From the NCBI RefSeq assembly GCF_004025585.1, contig NZ_QTZO01000025.1, positions 1-32,419 of the forward strand: a stretch of 32,419 nt of DNA, written 5' to 3'. The notes beneath the pieces are model-generated. The model ran no database searches, had not been told where the DNA came from, and was given only the letters and a program-made list of their open reading frames with translations. This stretch comes from Pseudodesulfovibrio sp. S3. GTDB lineage: Bacteria > Desulfobacterota > Desulfovibrionia > Desulfovibrionales > Desulfovibrionaceae. A program made the position numbers and the translations under genes. This document shows, in pieces, positions 32,088 through 32,419 of this stretch (the first letter of the stretch is position 1; every line of letters begins with the position of its first letter).

Positions 32088-32346
32088 AGAGCCGTCGCTC
32101 ATCGCTCCTCCAGGTTTTTTTTCTGCCCTCCCGGCGGGGTTCTTTTTTGGCTGAGCCGCCCCAAAAAAGAACCAAAAAAATGCGGCTTTGGCTTTTGGCC
32201 GCCCGGTGATCGGCGGCAAGAAGCTGATCGATTCGGGGCGGCTCCACTGCCTTGGCCTATAGGCGCTTCCCCTACCTTGCGTGACCCGTCAAGCCAGATC
32301 CCCTGACCCCGGCACAAGAGCCGCCGCCCCTTCATCGTCAGCTTCT
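32088..32346. repeat. Dispersed palindromic intergenic repeat, right copy
   Basis: Same orientation and order of parts as the copy at 151-374: AGAGCCGTCGCT (32088-32099), T-run, a 64-base core (32125-32188) with two mismatches to the left core, then AGAAGCTGA (32219-32227) and TCAGCTTCT (32338-32346). The 13-bp inverted repeat GGTTCTTTTTTGG / CCAAAAAAGAACC lies at 32138-32150 and 32161-32173. The middle part is longer and diverged relative to the left copy. Bases 32347-32419 show nothing further that I can name. Confidence 0.75.
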
Positions 32347-32419
32347 AGGCCTTCCGATCAAGGGCTGGAGCGCTCGTTTGCCGGGAGGTCTGGGCGTGGG
32401 CGGGAGGGCTTGCTGTCGT

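Noticed and set aside
31644..32335. Minus-strand frames across the right-hand repeat
   Set aside because: They translate the repeat into Lys/Phe/Gly-rich low-complexity peptides, as the left copy does, which marks them as spurious.

Overview
The window looks like a complete short contig from a Desulfovibrionaceae-type sulfate reducer (Desulfovibrio or Pseudodesulfovibrio-like). The evidence is gene content and style rather than a marker gene: GC-rich coding with long antisense shadow frames, a 1173-residue fused FAD/Fe-S lactate-dehydrogenase-type protein, a PHP-UvrD fusion helicase, a CbiR-CobU pair, and a GC-rich dispersed intergenic repeat. No rRNA, tRNA, CRISPR array or insertion sequence was seen.

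Layout. Bases 1-119 are probably not genomic: bases 50-119 align, at exact expected length, with an Illumina Nextera P5-index-Read1 adapter. Bases 151-374 and 32088-32346 hold two copies of one palindromic repeat, so both ends probably lie where the assembly broke on a repeat family. Next to the left copy is an AT-rich two-gene accessory module (406-2041, minus strand): an HTH-DUF488 protein and a Cys/His protein of unknown function. This is the only clearly foreign-looking coding DNA here.

The rest is ordinary GC-rich chromosome. A minus-strand operon (7133 to 2093) carries cbiR, cobU, a DHH phosphoesterase and polA. A 47-codon plus-strand gene (7187-7330) overlaps the stop of the convergent PHP-UvrD helicase (7327-10428). 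A MarR regulator, RND adaptor and RND pump run on the plus strand (10524-15521) up to a shared terminator facing a ComFB-domain gene. After an unknown 204-residue protein come minus-strand housekeeping genes: aminotransferase, FKBP isomerase, trpS, site-2 protease, HD-GYP protein and a single-domain response regulator. A plus-strand operon (22182-25229) encodes a ThiS/MoaD-like carrier, a TtuA/NcsA-type tRNA thiolase, a family 2 glycosyltransferase and signal peptidase I. It converges on a minus-strand block: an exported Ppx/GppA-like protein, mltG, ruvX, a hotdog thioesterase and the FAD/Fe-S dehydrogenase.

How genes work together. CbiR and CobU form a cobamide-remodelling step: CbiR should release adenosylcobinamide phosphate and CobU should activate it with GTP. 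The small ubiquitin-like protein and the TtuA-type enzyme look like sulfur donor and tRNA 2-thiolation enzyme, although the carrier ends in Ala-Gly instead of Gly-Gly. MarR probably represses itself and perhaps the pump behind it. The most promising uncharacterised item is the DUF488 module; the most practically important observation is the adapter sequence at the left end.
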